Source: Beta vulgaris subsp. vulgaris
Taxonomy: Eukaryota; Streptophyta; Magnoliopsida; Caryophyllales; Amaranthaceae
Reading direction: 5' to 3'
DNA: 64,000 bases
Assembly (NCBI RefSeq): GCF_026745355.1
Contig: NC_079209.1
Coordinates: 52,064,828-52,128,827 of the forward strand
Shown: positions 59,932-64,000 of the stretch, piece after piece
Layout of the letters: the number at the start of each line of letters is the position of its first letter
Numbering within the stretch: position 1 is the stretch's first letter
Translations under genes and position numbers: made by a program
The notes under the pieces: generated by a model
The model's input: only the letters and a program-made list of their open reading frames with translations
What the model was told of the DNA's origin: nothing
Databases searched by the model: none

Positions 59932-60904
59932 GCAAACCCTAATTAGCTAAACTTGTTCCCTAATGTGAGTTCATATTCGCGTGTTTGATTAGTCATGGGA
60001 AATAATTATGTGCCACATTCACTTTTTAAACTTAAGTGCTGCTAATCCTAAAATGTAAACAAATCTCGTTAGCTTGTTTTCTGAAATAAAAGTTATGTCA
60101 TTAACATTATTATTCTAAATAGTTTTTCCTAACATTTCAGCATAGATAATACATTTAGTTACACTAGTATTCTAGCTAGTTATTGGCTCGGACGATGCCC
60201 CAGATCATTTAACAATGTGAGTTCAAAATCTTAAATCAAACAATTGAAAAGTGGGAAAAAGGAGTTATAACTTATAAGTATTGAATTGTGATCAGGCTAT
60301 GATGTTCCATTTCCTTTTAATTAATCTACATAGTAAATTCTCATATAAAATCATTTCTATATATATATATATATATTAGGGTGAAAATTGAGAATAAATA
60401 TTGGCCATTAAAGCTTAGCTCATTCAGTGGCCCATATTGAAAACTAAAGTTCAATCCAGAACTCCCGACACAAAGAATATGATAATATATAGTTTTTGAA
60501 ATTTAGGTTTATGTGTAAGAATATAAACGATGTAATTAAATGGTGTAGCAGTGTAAATTACGTAGGTTATAAAAATTTTGAAGTGTTCCTTTCTAAATGT
60601 AAGAGTACTAAAAGATTAGACATGCTATTATTAACATTAGTTTAATGAGTTATGCATTTGTTTCTTTTTATCTATACACTTTCATTTTTAGCCTATTTTT
60701 TTTTTTAAATCAATTAATCTATACACTATTACCTTTTCTATTCTTGGTAATATGTTCCATATATTTTCTCCTCTTTTTACACCATGTCATCCACATTTAA
60801 ATATTTTAATCCACTTTTTGTTTCACTTTATTTCTAGTTTCTCGCCCTACCTTTTCAGTTTCTCTTTCATACTTTTGTACTTCCTTTTTCTGGTTCTCCC
60901 CAAG
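59932..60904. other. Spacer, no gene recognised
   Basis: Contains a (TA)n tract at 60358-60377. Near 60170-60210 the minus strand reads GGGGCATCGTCCGAGCCAAT followed by AACTAGCTAG, which resembles a Helitron 3' end of another family, but no partner 5' end was found. No coding signal. Confidence 0.4.
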
Positions 60905-61324
60905 TAGGAATGAAAATGGCCAGATGATGGATCATCCATCATCTGTTTAACCCGATTTTATTAAGTGGGTGAAAACCCGAAATAAATGGATGAAAAGCCG
61001 GTGAAAGGGGTGATGGATGCGGGTCGGATGCGTATGATATTTTTGCATCCGTTACCCGTCCCATCACCCATTTAACATCCACACATCATCCATATGATCA
61101 ATTTGCACATTTTTATTTACTTTATTCGATTTTAATAAGTATGTATCTTATAGCATAACTTTTTGTAAAAGCTGTAATATATCTCTTGAGCCGCTAACTA
61201 CCGGACCAACTCGCTCGACCGTTGGATGACATATGAATGTATGCAGGTGATGATTTATGCGGGTGGAGCCTATGGATGTGGATGAAGCTCCACCCTCTGT
61301 GAACCCGAACCATTTTCATCTCTA
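60905..61324. mobile_element. hAT-like MITE with GGATGATGG-type repeats, 420 bp
   Basis: Ends TAGGAATGAAAATGGCCAGA and, reverse complement, TAGAGATGAAAATGGTTCGG share TAG-x-x-ATGAAAATGG. The flanks TCCCCAAG (60897-60904) and TTCCCAAG (61325-61332) agree at 7 of 8 bases, a hAT-type 8-bp target duplication. Subterminal GATGATGG/CATCCATC words recur in both orientations. Non-coding. Confidence 0.75.
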
Positions 61325-61610
61325 TTCCCAAGGTGAAGTGAGTAAACTAAAAATAAACGAGTGAGTATTAATATATACATTTGTATTTAATTATTTTTAA
61401 AAATAGAAATAAAGTTGTGCTCAATACAAAAAATAACTAAATACAACAAAAAGAATAAAAAAGACTATCCTAGCCTTTGAAATTTAACCACAACAACCAA
61501 ATCTTTGATGGTGTACATGTTAGTACATAGAGCGTGGTGCGTAAATGAACACATGAATAACAAACTAAATGTAATGAACATATATAAGGGGGATGGTAAG
61601 GAAAACCTCA

Positions 61611-61692
61611 CCTCTAAAGAGCCCCTAGTGTGATTTGATCCCACGACCTTGAAGTCATGAGGCCAAATCTTTACCATTAGGCCAAGTCTTGA
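61611..61692 (-). mobile_element. SINE head (tRNA-derived)
   Basis: Minus strand: GACTTGGCCTAATGGTAAAG (A-box region) and, ~30 bases on, GGTCGTGGGATCAAATCACA (B-box region), then CTAGGGGCTC. The layout is that of plant Au-like SINEs. The following bases (TTTAGAGGTGAGGTTTTCC) may be the SINE body. No complete tRNA cloverleaf, so no tRNA gene is called. Confidence 0.55.
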
Positions 61693-61825
61693 TTGTTATA
61701 TATACATCTCTAATTTTTTTTGGACCCCTTTCAGAGAACCTGTGATCAGATGAATTTCCACTCACCCAGAGGTCCAACAAGCCCCAAACCCCCTCCCCCC
61801 AACAATATTGAAATTTTGCTTCCAT

Positions 61826-61891
61826 CAAAGTTTGAACCTTGGTCTCCCATGTGGGAGATAAAAAGTCATATTATTGAACCTAATGATCCTT
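61826..61891 (-). mobile_element. Second SINE-like tRNA-derived head, degenerate
   Basis: Minus strand: GGATCATTAGGTTCAATAAT with CCCACATGGGAGACCAAGGT and TCAAAC as a B-box-like end. It lies ~130 bases from the previous SINE head in the same orientation. The A box is weak. Confidence 0.4.
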
Positions 61892-62440
61892 AATATATAT
61901 ACATCTTTAATTAATTGATACATGTTCATAGTCATTGGTATTAATCTCTGTATATACTCATAACTATGGTTCTTTTCTTACGGACATGTATATGTACTAA
62001 TTTAGTACCAACAACGAAAACACAACCCTCATCCAGTCATCCTCGCGCGGCGCCAACAACGAAAACATAGCTCCTCCTCCTCGCGCAACCATCCAACCCA
62101 CCCCGTCGCCTGCAAAAGAAAGAAGGGAGCGCCTACAATGTCCTCTTGCAAGTAAGAAAGAAGGGAGAAGTACAAGTAGTCCGTGCTGTGGAGCAATATA
62201 GGTAACTCCATGGATTTCCCAAGTTCCAACTTTTTTTTTTCAATTCTTAAATGGTAAATACTATTAATTAACTATATGGTTAAGTTTTGAATAAATTTCA
62301 TGGGCTGTATTTAACATTTTTTGTTGTTGTATAAAAATGTCACACTCTTCAAAACCCTGATTACATTCTAATTTACTGAGTTTTTTCTGTCTCATTCAGT
62401 TCTGCTGTTTCATTTTAATTATTTTGTGGGACAAACAACA

Positions 62441-62508
62441 ATGGTGGTTGCCTCAGGTGGAAGCTCTTTCGCCAAAGAGGTCGTTATTCGCAAGAGGATT
62501 ATCAGTAT
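62441..62508 (+). CDS. MAT1: First coding exon of a MAT1-like gene (partial at window edge)
   Basis: ATG opens MVVASGGSSFAKEVVIRKRI, then IS and a split codon, at donor AT/GTATGT (62509). Plant MAT1, the RING-finger assembly factor of the CDK-activating kinase/TFIIH, starts with MVV, a short variable part, KE-x-x-IRKRI and continues IFNKRE. The phase (AT + one base, Ile) fits this continuation. The next exon was not found before 64000, so intron 1 exceeds ~1.5 kb. In Arabidopsis MAT1 (At4g30820, recalled) adjoins At4g30825, matching the neighbour here. Only 22 residues support the call, so orthology leans on synteny. Confidence 0.65.
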
Positions 62509-64000
62509 GTATGTGTTTTCTCTCTCCTAATTTTCTTTCATCTTGCTTTTTTTTTTTTTTTTTAATTTGTTCCATAAAAATTGTTTCTTTTGCAACTTTG
62601 ATTTTCTGGGTTACCCTTTATTCTGTAGTTACAGCATTGATGAGTTGTAATTATGGGATCATGCAACTTTTATTTTCTTGGTTACCCATTATTCTATATC
62701 ATTGTATCTGATTAAAAGTTTTGATTTTTTTTCTTCTTTTTGTTCAATTGGTAATAAAATCTGAATTTGGATAATATCATCAACTAATCCTAGTAATGTT
62801 GCAAAATGGTTGTGTCAGGTTTTTGGACAGAACAAAATAATTATGGCAAAATTAAGATTAACAATTGTTATGACAGATGCAAATTAAAGAACAATAAATT
62901 AAAGAAGAACAATACAGAGATTTAATGTGGTTCACTAACAATGTGTTACAAGAGAAATGATTTTATTATCTTAAGGAGGGAGCAGAAGTCAAGTAGAAGG
63001 TTTATATAGCATCGTTTTAATTAACCTAAACAGATTGGGTTGAATCCCGTGTTTGGTTAAACCCAGCGCCCCAAATAATTCAAGGCATAAACGACAATAA
63101 AGGAGATTAACTCAGGATGTTTACGTTGTTCCGTCAATTATAACTTACATCCACATGCAAGGAGATAGTCATTCATAAGATTTCATGGCGAGATTAGAGA
63201 TTACAAAGGATGAGCTTAAATTACTAATGGATTTCCCCCCCATGGAGTTCTTGGAACTCATGTATGGACCCTACGGGATTCATCAATCATCAAGTGGACT
63301 GATGATCTCTCATAAAGTCTTTTTAACTCATGATTATTCATAATTCATAACCATGCAATAAATCTATCATAACTCCTTACGTTTTCAACCCAAAGATACC
63401 TTGCATTTGGCTTAAAAAATAGACAGATGGGCAGTGGCGTGGGTGCTCTATATGCTACCCGCCTGTGCAAAAACAGATACATTGTGCAAGTTCTGAAGTC
63501 TGAACACGGCTGAACGTCTGTGCCACAAGCTGCCCACCAGAACTGTCAATCTGACCAGGCCTGGACTGGCGTGCGATGAGCTGCATGCCCGTGTAACATT
63601 GCAGATAAAACAGAACATACTGTTCAACTTTTCGTGATTAAGATTTCAAGCATAGTTAATTGCATCTTCCTCCCTGCATCCATAAACGATATTGTAATAG
63701 GCCACATCTAATCAAGGTCCCTTTTCACAAAATTGCCTAATATTATAATCTCCCTTCAATATACAAAAATTTTACATCTCTGCAATGTCTAGAGTATTAT
63801 GTCTTTGGAATTTTAAGGCCTAAGGGTAACATCAGGGTTATTAAAGTTCAAAGTGTAACTTACCGAATCTAGAAAGTGGCCTGAACAATCCAAGATAGAA
63901 ATTTGAGCAATTATTCCAGGATGAAGTCCTTTTTAACTTTCTGAATGGAAAAAAAGATACAGCAAAAAAAAAACGATTACAAGACACTTTGCTGTTGTCT
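62509..64000 (+). other. Presumed MAT1 intron 1, with LTR-like material
   Basis: No further MAT1 exon seen. At ~62890-62950 the words AACAATACAGAGATTTAATG and TGGTTCAC resemble the region next to the end of plant copia LTRs, and 63000-63640 has a higher-GC, repeat-like composition unlike the rest of the intron. A retroelement insertion extending past the window would explain the long intron. Termini not seen. Confidence 0.35.

Noticed and set aside
60165..60210. Helitron 3' end of another family on the minus strand
   Set aside because: Hairpin and CTAG are suggestive but the stem is only 3-4 bp and no 5' end was found.
61611..61692. Possible tRNA gene
   Set aside because: A- and B-box words are present but the arms do not pair into a cloverleaf and there is no acceptor stem; a SINE head explains it.
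1..64000. CRISPR array, phage or bacterial defence system
   Set aside because: The window is plant nuclear DNA; no regularly spaced identical repeats with unique spacers and no prokaryotic genes were seen. The phage-type polymerase is the normal nuclear-encoded plastid enzyme.

Overview
The window is plant nuclear DNA: AT-rich, long spliceosomal introns with GT-AG ends, TATA-like promoters, and dense MITEs, Helitrons and SINE/LINE relics. Gene content is that of a eudicot. The repeat style and protein divergence would fit a Caryophyllales genome of the spinach/beet/quinoa type, but that is an impression and was not tested.

Layout. 0-3 kb is a mobile-element scrap heap: an RNase H fragment from a non-LTR retroelement, a head-to-tail run of Helitron-like ends, and one MITE. 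3.7-4.5 kb holds an intact secreted PELPK-type proline-rich protein gene. 6.2-10.0 kb holds the 5' part of a RUNKEL-type protein kinase gene on the minus strand, with introns but with several inactivating lesions, so it is a pseudogene. 10.2-12.0 kb carries two more Helitron loci. 13.25-28.5 kb is a complete 19-exon nuclear gene for a phage-type RNA polymerase of the RpoTp (plastid) type, 991 codons, with two microsatellite-bordered elements in its introns, one of them a 497-bp near-perfect hairpin. 29-37 kb is accessory DNA: a degenerate minisatellite, a SINE-like unit, an LTR-like unit, an element with a 10-bp target duplication and central GTTCTATTTT-rich repeats, a Helitron, a 1.1-kb Tourist-like element, and a broken Myb/SANT-like gene. 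37.7-44.8 kb (minus) is a 10-exon GT14 (core-2/I-branching, BC10-like) glycosyltransferase gene of 390 codons. 46-53 kb contains a decayed Ty1/copia gag, a Tourist-like MITE, a hAT-like MITE and a Stowaway. 53.2-54.5 kb (minus) is a 5'-truncated PPR gene resembling Arabidopsis At5g57250. 55.6-58.3 kb (minus) is an intact intronless PPR gene closely resembling At4g30825 (BFA2). 58.8-62 kb has a Helitron, a LINE endonuclease fragment, a hAT-like MITE and two SINE heads. At 62.44 kb the first coding exon of a MAT1-like gene (CDK-activating-kinase assembly factor) begins on the plus strand; the rest lies beyond the window.

How the genes relate. Plants do not use operons and these genes have unrelated jobs. 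Two act on chloroplast gene expression (RpoTp transcribes plastid DNA; BFA2-like PPR stabilises a plastid ATP-synthase transcript). Gene order looks conserved in two pairs: GT14 next to an At5g57250-like PPR (in Arabidopsis At5g57270 and At5g57250), and a BFA2-like PPR next to MAT1 (At4g30825 and At4g30820). Those Arabidopsis identifiers are recalled from memory. No virus, bacterial system or CRISPR array is present. The most unusual material is in the mobile elements, for many of which exact ends and target-site duplications can be read.
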